This document shows, piece by piece, positions 39,313 through 47,647 of a stretch of 57,515 bases of DNA. The position numbers and the translations under genes are program-made. Below the pieces are notes generated by a model that was not told the origin of the DNA, searched no databases, and saw nothing but the letters and a program-made list of their open reading frames with translations. The first letter of the stretch is position 1; every line of letters begins with the position of its first letter. This DNA is from Chloroflexota bacterium. Lineage in GTDB: Bacteria; Chloroflexota; Dehalococcoidia; DSTF01; JACRBR01. The stretch spans positions 1-57,515 of the forward strand of contig JAGWOC010000014.1 in assembly GCA_028872875.1 (NCBI GenBank), written 5' to 3'.

Positions 39313-40566
39313 TCAGTTGCCGAAGTCCCAGCTCTGGCCGCCGTGGTAGCGCCGGAGCACGTTCTTCGCGATCAGGATCTTGTGCACCTCGTCCGGGCCG
39401 TCGGCGATGCGCAGCGTGCGCGCGCCCTCGTACATGCCGGCGAGCGGCAGGTCGCCGGAGACGCCCGCCGCGCCCCACACCTGGATCGCCCGGTCGACGA
39501 CGCGCGTGTAGGCGGCCGGCACGAAGATCTTGATCGCCGAGATGTCGGTGCGCGGGTCGCCGCCGCCCTCCATCTTCTCGGCCGTGTGGATCGTCATCAG
39601 CCGCGCCGCCTGGATGTCGATGTACGAGTCAGCAATGAAGCCCTGGATAAACTGCTTCGTCTCGAGCGTGCCGCCATGCACCTCGCGGGTCATGGAGCGC
39701 TGGACCATCAGGTCGAAGGCGCGCCACATCTGCCCGATGGAGTTCATGCAGTGGTAGACGCGGCCGGCGCCGAGGCGATCCTGGGCCGCCTGGTGGCCGC
39801 TGCCGGTCTGCCCGAGCTGGTTCGTGACCGGGACACGCACGTTGTCGTAGATGATCTCGCAATGGTCGCTGTCGCGGTTGCCCCAGACGGGGACGCCACG
39901 GATGACGTTGACGCCCGGCGTGTCCTTGGGGACGATGATCTGCGTCATCTTGCCGTTGCGGTCGGCGGGGCCGTCCGGGTCGTCGGTGCGGCACATGACG
40001 ATGAAGAAGTCCGCGCGCTTGCCGTTCGACGTGAACCACTTGTGGCCGTTGATCACCCACTCGTCGCCGTCGCGGCGGGCGGTGGTCTTGAGCGAGCGCG
40101 GGTCTGAGCCGGGCTGGTCGGGCTCCGTCATGGAGAAGCCGGACTCCATCTTGCCCTCGATGAGCGGGACGAGCCACTTCTTCTTCTGCTCTTCGGTCCC
40201 GTACTTGAGCAGAATCGTCTGATTGCCGGAGTTCGGCGCGACCACGCCGAAGAGCGCCGCGGCACCGACCGCGTAGGCCAGCACCTCGTTCATGTAAGCG
40301 TGCTCGAGGAAGCTGAGGCCGGCGCCGCCGTACTCCTGCGGCAGGTGCGGCGCCCAGAGGCCCGCCTCCTTGACCTTGCGCTTGATGTCCTCGCGCAACT
40401 GCCGCGCGTGCTCGATGTCGCTTTCGGTGAAGCGCGCGTCGGTGCGCCACGTCCACAGGAAGTTCTCGTTGGGCAGGATCTCCTTGTTGACGATCTGGGC
40501 GGTCAGGGTGCGGATCTCGTTGACGCGCTCCGAGAGGGTAGGGACAGGCTGGACGTTCATGCGCAT
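39313..40566 (-). CDS. Acyl-CoA dehydrogenase, ACAD10/11 type
   Basis: A 417-residue FAD enzyme. Middle-domain motif [25 protein letters not shown] and the C-terminal [15 protein letters not shown] identify the ACAD10/11-like group, which lacks the YEGT catalytic-Glu motif of medium-chain enzymes. Introduces an alpha-beta double bond into an acyl-CoA; chain type unknown. AGGAG lies 7 bases before ATG 40566. Upstream of and co-oriented with the badH and badI homologues, with the matching kinase nearby at 35722, it may supply cyclohexene-type CoA esters for them. Confidence 0.9.
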   Translation of the reverse strand: MRMNVQPVPTLSERVNEIRTLTAQIVNKEILPNENFLWTWRTDARFTESDIEHARQLREDIKRKVKEAGLWAPHLPQEYGGAGLSFLEHAYMNEVLAYAVGAAALFGVVAPNSGNQTILLKYGTEEQKKKWLVPLIEGKMESGFSMTEPDQPGSDPRSLKTTARRDGDEWVINGHKWFTSNGKRADFFIVMCRTDDPDGPADRNGKMTQIIVPKDTPGVNVIRGVPVWGNRDSDHCEIIYDNVRVPVTNQLGQTGSGHQAAQDRLGAGRVYHCMNSIGQMWRAFDLMVQRSMTREVHGGTLETKQFIQGFIADSYIDIQAARLMTIHTAEKMEGGGDPRTDISAIKIFVPAAYTRVVDRAIQVWGAAGVSGDLPLAGMYEGARTLRIADGPDEVHKILIAKNVLRRYHGGQSWDFGN

Positions 40567-40715
40567 CGGGGTTCTCCTCTGGCGCTGTGACAGGACTGCG
40601 CAACGATTCTAAGCCCAATCGGGCCGCAAAGAAACACGGCCGCGTCTCAAGCTTCCGAGATCTGCCGGTAGATTCGGCCGCCGAAACTGGCAGGCGGTCA
40701 GCGCCGGCGCTGTCG

Positions 40716-40739
40716 GTCGGCGCGCCGACACCGTATAAC
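40716..40739 (+). promoter_or_regulatory. Promoter with embedded palindrome before the PLP-enzyme gene
   Basis: GTCGGCGCGCCGAC (40716-40729) is a perfect 14-bp palindrome, followed 4 bases later by a good -10, TATAAC (40734-40739), 33 bases before ATG 40772. The palindrome occupies the spacer, where a bound repressor would block polymerase or an activator could bend the DNA. No consensus -35 is present, which favours activator dependence. Confidence 0.5.
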
Positions 40740-40771
40740 GGAGTCCGGCCCCGCAGCCACCGGAGGGCGCA

Positions 40772-42034
40772 ATGAAGGAACTACCCGTCACCGGATCATC
40801 ACTTGAAGCCGTCATGGGGCAGCTCCGCGCCCTCCAGGTCTCGGACGCCGACTATCACAACGCGCGCACCTGGGGCCTCATCTACAACGCCGGACCGGAC
40901 GTCGACGCCATGCTGCAGGCGGCCGCCGGCCACGTGTTGCTGGAGAACGCGCTCAACCCCTTCGTCTTCCCGAGCCTGCGCGAGATGCAGGGCGACGTCG
41001 TCTCCATCGCGGCTCACCTGCTGCACGGCGGCGACGACGTGGGCGGCGCCATGACGTCCGGCGGCACGGAGTCGATCTTCATGGCGGTGAAGACCGCGCG
41101 CGACCGCATGCGCGCCGAACGCGGCATCGTGAAGGGACGGCTGGTGATCCCGCGGACGGCCCACCCCGCGTTCATCAAGGCAGCGCACCTCCTTGACGTC
41201 GAGTGGGTGCACATGCCGCTCGGCGAAGACCTCCGCACGCGGGCCAGCGACCTCGAGCGGCTGATCACGCGGGATACCGTGTTGTGCGTCGGCAGCGCGC
41301 CGGCGTACCCGTTCGGGATGGTCGACCCGATCCCGGAGATGGCGCGCATCGCCGCGGAGGCGGGCGTGCCGTTCCACGTCGATGCCTGCCTCGGCGGCTT
41401 CATGCTGCCGTTCCTCGAGCGGCTGGGCTTCGCGATCCCGCCGTGGGACTTCCGCGTGCCCGGCGTCACCTCGATCTCCGCCGACCTGCACAAGTACGGC
41501 TACGCGGTGAAGGGTGCGTCGGTGATCCTGCACCGGCCCAAGGCGAACATGCGTCATCAGGTGTTCCTGTTCTCGGACTGGCCGGGTGGCATCTACGGCA
41601 CGCAGGCGTTCCTCGGCACGAAGCCCGCAACGCCGATCGGCGCCGCCTGGGCTGTCCTGCACTATCTCGGCGAGGAGGGGTACCTGCGCCTGGCGCGCGA
41701 GACGATCGACGCGACGCGCCGCCTGATCGACGGCGTCGCGGCCATCGACGGCGTGCACGTCTGGGGCGAGCCGGACATGACGGTCCTCGCCATCGGTTCG
41801 CGCGACCAGGACATCTTCGCCATCGGCGACGCGCTCGAGCGGCACGGCTGGCACTTCGACCGGCAGGAGCAGCCGGCTGCGCTGCACCTGATGGCGAGCC
41901 CGCGGCACCGGCTCGTCGTGGACGAGTTCCTCGCCGACCTAGCGGCCGCCGTCACGCACAACGCCGGCACCAGCACCAGGGCGGCGACCTACGGCGACGA
42001 CGTGAGCGCGGAGGCCGCGGCCGAGGGTTTCTGA
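40772..42034 (+). CDS. PLP-dependent lyase/decarboxylase, sphingosine-1-phosphate lyase-like
   Basis: A 420-residue fold-type I PLP enzyme of the group II decarboxylase/S1P-lyase family. TSGGTESIFMAVKTAR binds the phosphate, HVDACLGGF carries the cofactor-stacking Asp, and SADLHKYGYAVKGAS holds the Schiff-base Lys241. Bacterial homologues act as S1P-lyase-like or amino acid decarboxylases; the substrate cannot be told. GGAGGG lies 6 bases before ATG. Monocistronic in appearance, behind its own promoter. Confidence 0.85.
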   Translation: MKELPVTGSSLEAVMGQLRALQVSDADYHNARTWGLIYNAGPDVDAMLQAAAGHVLLENALNPFVFPSLREMQGDVVSIAAHLLHGGDDVGGAMTSGGTESIFMAVKTARDRMRAERGIVKGRLVIPRTAHPAFIKAAHLLDVEWVHMPLGEDLRTRASDLERLITRDTVLCVGSAPAYPFGMVDPIPEMARIAAEAGVPFHVDACLGGFMLPFLERLGFAIPPWDFRVPGVTSISADLHKYGYAVKGASVILHRPKANMRHQVFLFSDWPGGIYGTQAFLGTKPATPIGAAWAVLHYLGEEGYLRLARETIDATRRLIDGVAAIDGVHVWGEPDMTVLAIGSRDQDIFAIGDALERHGWHFDRQEQPAALHLMASPRHRLVVDEFLADLAAAVTHNAGTSTRAATYGDDVSAEAAAEGF

Positions 42035-42114
42035 GCGGCAGCGCGGCGGCACTGCGGTTCCCGCATCGGGCCGCGGCGTCCGGCCGGCACCCGTTGGTGT
42101 ACGATGGCGGCAAG

Positions 42115-43485
42115 ATGGAACCGCGCATCCAGTACACAACCGCGGCCGATGGCGTCAGCATCGCCTTCTGCGATGCGGGCGCCGGCGTGCCCGTCGTCTT
42201 CGTCAGCGACGCGCTGCCCTTCAGCCACGTCCAGGCCGAGGCGCAACACCCGGACGAGCACGCGATGTACGACGCGCTGGCGCGGGCGCACCGCATCGTG
42301 CGCTACGACTGCCGCGGCGCCGGGTCTTCGGACCGGGGCGTCGTCGACTTCTCGCTCGACGCGTACGTGCGCGACCTCGAAGCCGTCGCCAGCCGCGCCG
42401 GCCTGGACCGCTTCGTGCTGTACGGCGCCTGGGCGGGCGGGCCGGTGGCGATCACGTACGCCGCCCGGCACCCGGAGCGCGTATCGCACCTCGTGCTGTG
42501 CCACAGCTACGCGCGCGCGGAAGAGGCGATGCGCACGCCGGAGATGACGGCGATCCGGGGGCTGCTCGACACGAGCTGGGAGATCTTCACGGAGAGCATC
42601 GCGCGTGCCCTGATCCTCGGCTGGTCCGCGGGTGAGGCGGCGCACGAGCTGGCCGTGTTCCTGCGCGAGGCGATGACGCACGAGACGGCGCGCGTGGCGT
42701 TCCCGGCGGTCGGTGCGTTCGACGCGTCGGACGCGCTGGAGCGCGTGCAGGCGCCTACGCTGGTCCTGTGCTCGGACGACGTGCCCTGGCCGCCGACCAG
42801 CCTGTCGCGCGCGATCGCGGCGCGCATCCCGGGTGCGCGCCTGATGGCGCTCGCAGAGCGCGTCGCGGACCGCCGCGGGTACGGGGCGATGTGGGACGCG
42901 ATCGACGAGTTCATCGGCGTGCGCCGGGCCGACGCGGCGTCCTACGGCGAGCCGATGGCGGCGAGCGAGTTCGTCACGATCCTGTTCACCGACATCGAGG
43001 GGTCGACCAATCTGACGCAGCGGTACGGCGACGCGCGCGCGCAGGAGCTGCTGCGCACCCACAACACCATCGTGCGCGAAGCGCTGCGGGCGCGCGGGGG
43101 CAGCGAGACGAAGCACACCGGAGACGGGATCATGGCGTCGTTCCCGTCGGCGTCGCGCGCCATCGACAGCGCGATCGCCATCCAGCAGGCGGTCGCGTCC
43201 TACAACGGGCACCATCCGGAGCTGCCGCTCGGCGTGCGCATCGGCCTCAACGCGGGCGAGCCGGTGGCGGAGGAGCGGGATCTCTTCGGGGCGGCCGTCC
43301 AGCTCGCGCGGCGGGTCTGCGACCGCGCCGAGCCGGGGCACATCCTGGTACCGGAGGGCGTCCGCTACCTGGTCGCTGGCAAGGGCTACTTGTTCGCCGA
43401 CCGGGGCATCGTCTCGCTCAAGGGGTTCGAGGATCCGGTGCGGCTGTACGAGGTGCGTCAGCCCGACGCGGGGGACGCCGCCTGA
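42115..43485 (+). CDS. Degenerate alpha/beta-hydrolase fused to a class III cyclase domain
   Basis: A 456-residue protein. Residues 1-270 follow the alpha/beta-hydrolase pattern (VPVVFVSDALPFSH, YDCRGAGSSD, FVLYGAWAGGPVAI, PTLVLCSDD). The nucleophile-elbow Ser is Trp106 (GAWAG instead of GxSxG) and no catalytic His is seen near residue 250, so hydrolysis is unlikely. Residues 284-445 are a class III cyclase domain with metal Asp293 (FTDIEGST) and Asp337 (TGDG), Lys333, and Gln396 in place of the transition-state Asn (VQLARR). The dead hydrolase may be a ligand-sensing module controlling the cyclase, by analogy with related fusions. No strong SD; ATG 42115 begins the domain. Confidence 0.88.
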   Translation: MEPRIQYTTAADGVSIAFCDAGAGVPVVFVSDALPFSHVQAEAQHPDEHAMYDALARAHRIVRYDCRGAGSSDRGVVDFSLDAYVRDLEAVASRAGLDRFVLYGAWAGGPVAITYAARHPERVSHLVLCHSYARAEEAMRTPEMTAIRGLLDTSWEIFTESIARALILGWSAGEAAHELAVFLREAMTHETARVAFPAVGAFDASDALERVQAPTLVLCSDDVPWPPTSLSRAIAARIPGARLMALAERVADRRGYGAMWDAIDEFIGVRRADAASYGEPMAASEFVTILFTDIEGSTNLTQRYGDARAQELLRTHNTIVREALRARGGSETKHTGDGIMASFPSASRAIDSAIAIQQAVASYNGHHPELPLGVRIGLNAGEPVAEERDLFGAAVQLARRVCDRAEPGHILVPEGVRYLVAGKGYLFADRGIVSLKGFEDPVRLYEVRQPDAGDAA

Positions 43486-43523
43486 CATCGTGCGCCAGCG
43501 CCGGCTCCGCGGGCGAGCGCCGG

Positions 43524-44375
43524 TCAGCGCGCGGAGGAGCGGGCGTCGAGCCAGCGGGCGATGTCGTCGATCACCTGCGCGCGCTCGGGCTCGTTCAGGA
43601 TCTCGTGATACAGCCCCTCGTAGAGCTTCAACGTCCTGTCGGCCGAGCGCGCCCGCGCGTACAGCTCGCGGCTGCCCGCCGGCTCGGTGAGCGCGTCCGC
43701 GGTGCCGTGCATGATCAGCAGCGGCAGCGTGACGTCCTCCATGCCGGCTCCGATGCGGCGGGCTGCCCGGATCATCGCCGCGATCAGGCCGGCGCGCATG
43801 CGGCCGCGGTAGACGAGCGGGTCTTCTTCGTACGCGCGCACCACTTCCGGGTCGCGCGACACGTCGGCGGCGGCGAGGCGGCGCAGCGGCAGGCGGGGGG
43901 CGATGCGGCCGAGCGCGAGCATCGCCGCCTGCAGGGGCGGCGGGGCGCCAGCGAGGGTGAGGCCGGCACCGCTCAGCAGGACGCCCTCGACGGACGGCGG
44001 GGCCGCGACCGCCGCGAGCGCGACGATCGTGCCGCCCATGCTGTGACCCAGCAGGAACAGCGGCCGGCCCGGGACCGCGGTACGCACTCGGTCGAGGAAG
44101 ACGGGCAGGTCCGCCAGATACGCGCCGAACGAACGCACGAACGCACGCGGACCGTCGGAGCGGCCGTGGCCGCGCAGGTCGCAGGCGAACACGGCGTAGC
44201 CGCGGCCGACGAGCGCCTCGCCGACGTGGGCGTAGCGGCCACCGTGCTCGGCGTAGCCGTGGACGATGGCGAGCGCGGCGCGGGGCTCGCCGTCGGGCAG
44301 CCAGCGCCGCTCGAACAGGCGGAGCCCGTCGGCGGCGGCGAAGGCGCCCTCCCGGGTGCGCACGGTCTGTGCCAT
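43524..44375 (-). CDS. Monoacylglycerol lipase-like alpha/beta-hydrolase
   Basis: A 283-residue serine hydrolase: IVHGYAEHGGRYAHV (oxyanion HG), DLRGHGRSDGPRAFV, nucleophile Ser in LLGHSMGG, PLLIMHGTADALTEP with the acid, and YEGLYHEILNEPER with the His. This is the bacterial monoacylglycerol lipase/lysophospholipase signature. No signal peptide, so probably cytosolic or peripheral. Convergent with the hydrolase-cyclase gene. Unlike that protein it keeps the complete triad. Confidence 0.87.
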   Translation of the reverse strand: MAQTVRTREGAFAAADGLRLFERRWLPDGEPRAALAIVHGYAEHGGRYAHVGEALVGRGYAVFACDLRGHGRSDGPRAFVRSFGAYLADLPVFLDRVRTAVPGRPLFLLGHSMGGTIVALAAVAAPPSVEGVLLSGAGLTLAGAPPPLQAAMLALGRIAPRLPLRRLAAADVSRDPEVVRAYEEDPLVYRGRMRAGLIAAMIRAARRIGAGMEDVTLPLLIMHGTADALTEPAGSRELYARARSADRTLKLYEGLYHEILNEPERAQVIDDIARWLDARSSAR

Positions 44376-44487
44376 CGGGGGTGAGTGTACGGATAGCGGT
44401 GCGATGGGAGAAGTGGTGCGTTTCTCCTGCCATCTGCTGCCATGGCCGGGGTGATCCGAATCTGTTTTCGATTTCGGTCTGCAATTT

Positions 44488-45138
44488 TCATGTCCTGGGG
44501 AGGCCGCTGACCTGGAGGCGGGCGAGGGGCGCCGGGTGGCCGCTGCGGCGGGCCTGGATGGCCTCCAACTGATTGAGCGCGGCGTAGAGCTGGCGACTGA
44601 GGTGGGCCTCGTAGCGGATGATGTGGCCGCCGTATTCGGCGTCGGGGATGACGTGCGGTGGGAGCGGGTCGGGGAAACGCGCGGCGGCGGCGAGGGCGGG
44701 GGCGTAGAAGCCGCTGACCGGGGCGTCATCGTCCGCGGCCGCGAGCAGCGCGGGGGGATCGGGGCGCAGCGCATCCGCTCCGTCCGCGCGCGAGGAAGGG
44801 TCGTGAGCGCCCGATTGGGCCAGTCTGCGACGGTTGTCTTCCATCCACCCGCGGCGGAGCGCGGCCCGTTCGTCGCCCAGGTGGTTGACGGCGACGCATC
44901 CGGCCTCGGCGCGGGCGACGCGGCGGATGCGCCAGAGCAGCTCGGCGACGCGAGCGGCGAGGATGGCCTCGATGCCGGGCTCGGGCTGGAGGCTCCGGAC
45001 GACGGCATCGACGAGCAGGCACCAGTCCTGGCGGGACTCGCCGGGAGTGAGGAGTTCGGCGGAGGCGAGGCCGTGCGTGAGGCCGTTGAGGCGGGCGGCA
45101 TCTCTACCGCGCGGGGTGCGGGGGCCGGTACGGGGCAC
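44488..45138 (-). CDS. Protein of unknown function, 'NGLTHGL' family
   Basis: A 216-residue basic, soluble protein beginning MPRTGPRTPRGRD, with ARLNGLTHGLASAELLTPGE and then helical Arg-rich segments (VAELLWRIRRVARAEAG). Proteins with an 'N.L.HGL.A....LPGE' start occur widely in bacteria and often near mobile or phage-like genes, but no role is known. GTG 45138 is chosen for AAAGGA 9 bases upstream; a frame start at 45207 would add 23 residues. It is divergent from nadA. Confidence 0.6.
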   Translation of the reverse strand: MPRTGPRTPRGRDAARLNGLTHGLASAELLTPGESRQDWCLLVDAVVRSLQPEPGIEAILAARVAELLWRIRRVARAEAGCVAVNHLGDERAALRRGWMEDNRRRLAQSGAHDPSSRADGADALRPDPPALLAAADDDAPVSGFYAPALAAAARFPDPLPPHVIPDAEYGGHIIRYEAHLSRQLYAALNQLEAIQARRSGHPAPLARLQVSGLPRT

Positions 45139-45271
45139 GGGCGGGTGTCCTTTCTCGTGGGGTGGAGCCAGTGCAGCGAGGATGGGGGAGGGGACGTGAA
45201 CGTCCAAGCAGGGGATAGCACTTCATCGTGTCCGGCCGGGCGGGGGCGGACACGCGACGGCAGGCCTGCGT

Positions 45272-45300
45272 TTGACGCGGCCAGCGGATGGTGCTACGGT
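45272..45300 (+). promoter_or_regulatory. nadA promoter
   Basis: TTGACG (45272-45277), a 17-base spacer and TACGGT (45295-45300), 58 bases before the nadA start. The inverted-repeat operator begins 4 bases downstream of the -10. Confidence 0.55.
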
Positions 45301-45303
45301 GGT

Positions 45304-45326
45304 GTTAGTGTCGATGTGACACTAAC
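45304..45326. promoter_or_regulatory. NrtR/NiaR-like operator of nadA
   Basis: GTTAGTGTC (45304-45312) and GACACTAAC (45318-45326) form perfect 9-bp arms around GATGT, covering the expected transcription start. NAD-synthesis repressors of the NrtR type bind TTAGTGTC-like half-sites before nadA in other bacteria, so NAD-responsive repression is likely. No nrtR gene is in the window. Confidence 0.65.
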
Positions 45327-45358
45327 TCGCCCGCCACGCGGGCTGGAGGGTGCGCAAG

Positions 45359-46570
45359 ATGACCACGAACGTCCTCGTCCCCGCTACGCAGGCAGCGGCC
45401 GCCGGCGCGGGCATCGCATGCGAGAGCGACTCGATCCGGACCGTGCCGCTCGTCGAGGAGCGTGCCTTCGCCTACTGGCAGCAGGACATCCCCGCCGAGT
45501 ACTGGCGCCTCACACCGGAGGAGCTGACCGCGCGCGTGCGCGCCGCCCGGCGGGCGCTCGGCACGCGCGCGATCATCCTCGGCCACCACTATCAGCGCGA
45601 GGACGTCATCGCCTTCGCCGACGAGAGGGGCGACAGCTTCAAGCTGGCGCGCTGGGCGGCGGGGCACCCGGAGTCCGAGTACATCGTCTTCTGTGGCGTG
45701 CACTTCATGGCGGAGGCCGCCGACATCCTCAGCGCGCCGCACCAGAAGGTCGTGCTGCCGAACATGGCGGCGGGCTGCTCGATGTCCGACATGGCGGACC
45801 CGGACGACGTGTACAACGCCTGGGCCGAGATGGAAGAGATCGGCATCGCGCAGGATACGATGCCGATCACGTACATGAACTCGGCGGCCGCGCTGAAGGC
45901 GTTCGTGGGCGCGCACGGCGGCGCCGTCTGCACGTCGAGCAACGCGCGCAAGGTGCTCGAGTGGGCGTTCGAGCAGAAGAAGCGGGTGCTCTTCTTCCCC
46001 GACCAGCACCTGGGGCGCAACACGGGCTACGCGATGGGCGTGCCGCTCGACCAGATGGTGCTCTGGGGCTGGGCGCGGCCCTACGGCTCCATGGGCGGTC
46101 AGACGCTCGATGCCCTGGAGCGGAGCCGGGTCATCCTCTGGGCGGGCCACTGCTCGGTGCACCAGCGCTTCACACCGGAGCAGGTCGCGGACGCGCGGCG
46201 GAAGCACCCCGGCGCGATCGTCGTCGTGCATCCGGAGTGCCGGCTCGAGACGGTACAGGCGGCGGACCTCAATGGCTCGACCGAGTTCATCGCCAGGACG
46301 GTCGCCGAGGCGCCGAGCGGCTCGACGATCGCCATCGGCACGGAGATCAACCTGGTGAGCCGGCTGGCGAAGGAGCACCCGGACAAGACCGTCTTCTGCC
46401 TCGACCCGGTCGTCTGCCCCTGCTCGACGATGTACCGCGTGCACCCGGCGTACCTGGCGTGGACGCTGGAATCGCTCGCCGCGGGCCGCGTCGTCAACCA
46501 GATCGTCGTACCGGGCGAGATCGCGCGCGACGCGAAGCTTGCTCTCGACCGCATGCTCGCGATCACGTAG
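45359..46570 (+). CDS. nadA: Quinolinate synthase
   Basis: Condenses iminoaspartate with dihydroxyacetone phosphate to quinolinate in de novo NAD synthesis; a [4Fe-4S] enzyme of the cytoplasm. A 403-residue protein with substrate motifs ILGHHYQREDVIAFAD, FCGVHFMAEAADIL, PNMAAGCSMSDMA, YMNSAAALKAF, HPECR and a final VVCPCSTMYRVHP; cluster Cys residues lie in VFCGVHF, the central region and VVCPC. ATG 45359 has GGAGG 9 bases upstream; GTG 45350 is the frame's first start. nadB and nadC are not adjacent. Confidence 0.95.
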   Translation: MTTNVLVPATQAAAAGAGIACESDSIRTVPLVEERAFAYWQQDIPAEYWRLTPEELTARVRAARRALGTRAIILGHHYQREDVIAFADERGDSFKLARWAAGHPESEYIVFCGVHFMAEAADILSAPHQKVVLPNMAAGCSMSDMADPDDVYNAWAEMEEIGIAQDTMPITYMNSAAALKAFVGAHGGAVCTSSNARKVLEWAFEQKKRVLFFPDQHLGRNTGYAMGVPLDQMVLWGWARPYGSMGGQTLDALERSRVILWAGHCSVHQRFTPEQVADARRKHPGAIVVVHPECRLETVQAADLNGSTEFIARTVAEAPSGSTIAIGTEINLVSRLAKEHPDKTVFCLDPVVCPCSTMYRVHPAYLAWTLESLAAGRVVNQIVVPGEIARDAKLALDRMLAIT

Positions 46571-46684
46571 GGCCGCCCAGTTCGTCTCTCGACCCTCGCA
46601 GCCCACCCGTACGTCCACGCTGACGGTCCCGATGCGGCGACACCCCGCCCCGGTGTGCACTGTCGAATGTACACTGTGGGCCAC

Positions 46685-47647
46685 ATGCGACTGCTCAAGA
46701 TCGACCCGCGCCCCACGACGTACGACTCCGTCGCCGAGGCCGTCTTCGCGTCCGAGGACGAGGGGCAGATCACCGAGGACATCGAGCACGACGTCTGGCG
46801 GCCGGTGACGCCGGCGCCGCCCGCCGCCGCGCCCGACGTCGCGTTCGTCGACGGGGTCGAGCGGCGCGACGCGCGCGTATCGGCCGAGGGTGAGGGGATG
46901 CCGTCCGCCGGCATGCTCGTCTCGTACGCCGCGGGCGCCATCTGTCCGGCGAAGTCGCCGCCGCTGCGTCACGTCTCCGTGCAGCGCCGGATCGTGCTAA
47001 CGAAGGGCGCGACGGCGTCGACCATCGCGCTCGCGGCGCACAACACGACGGTCGATTACCTGCCCGCGCACAACGCCGAGGCCGACGCCGAGAGCATCGA
47101 CCGCACGCTGAAGGGGCTGCGCGCCGACCTCGAGGCCGAGGTCGTGCGCTCGCTGATCGTCGACGGCGCCGGGCTGATCGTCTGCGACGGGCGGCTGCCG
47201 CCGATCCGCGACCCATCGGCGGTCGGCCTGATCAAGACGCCGCACCGCCTGCCGCTGACGCGGCCGGACCAGATGGAGGCGCTCGCCGCGCTCGGCACCG
47301 GGCAGCGCTCGCCGGTGTTCGTGCGGCGCCGCTCCGACCGCGCGTACTATTCGTGGTTCGTCGCCCTGGCCGGCGCCGGCCCGTTCGACCTCGCGCTGTC
47401 GCACCTGGCGCTGATCGAGATGGACGACGGGGTGCCGCGGGCCCGCGCGATCGAGCTCGCCGACCTGACGGCAGCGGTCCTGCCGCCGTACGCGCCGGCG
47501 GCGTACCGCGACCCGCGCGCGCCGCAGAACCTGATGCCGGTGGGCCAGCTCGAGCGCGAGCTGCGCCGCCGCCTGGGCGACCCCGACCTGTTGCGGAGGA
47601 TGATGCTCGCGTCGTTTGCGAAGGAGGCGCCGTCGTGGAGCCCATAA
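46685..47647 (+). CDS. nurA: NurA-domain nuclease
   Basis: A 320-residue protein with the NurA metal-site pattern: VAFVDGVERR (Asp56) and LIVCDGRLPP (Asp168), a following LIKTPHRLPL stretch, and SWFVALAG near the C-terminus. NurA is a 5'-3' single- and double-strand nuclease that works with the HerA hexameric translocase. The two genes overlap by 13 bp here, strong support for a complex. ATG 46685 is chosen as the start of conserved sequence; ATG 46667 would add six residues. It heads the nurA-herA-sbcD-sbcC operon. Confidence 0.85.
   Translation: MRLLKIDPRPTTYDSVAEAVFASEDEGQITEDIEHDVWRPVTPAPPAAAPDVAFVDGVERRDARVSAEGEGMPSAGMLVSYAAGAICPAKSPPLRHVSVQRRIVLTKGATASTIALAAHNTTVDYLPAHNAEADAESIDRTLKGLRADLEAEVVRSLIVDGAGLIVCDGRLPPIRDPSAVGLIKTPHRLPLTRPDQMEALAALGTGQRSPVFVRRRSDRAYYSWFVALAGAGPFDLALSHLALIEMDDGVPRARAIELADLTAAVLPPYAPAAYRDPRAPQNLMPVGQLERELRRRLGDPDLLRRMMLASFAKEAPSWSP

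Noticed and set aside
41989-44484. 831-codon leftward frame covering the cyclase-hydrolase and lipase region
   Set aside because: It is the out-of-frame complement of two genes with clear catalytic motifs, and its composition is Arg/Ala/Pro repeats.
46655-46684. SOS-type (LexA) box before nurA
   Set aside because: The short inverted look of GTGCACTGTCGAATGTACAC is imperfect and does not match a LexA consensus I can defend.
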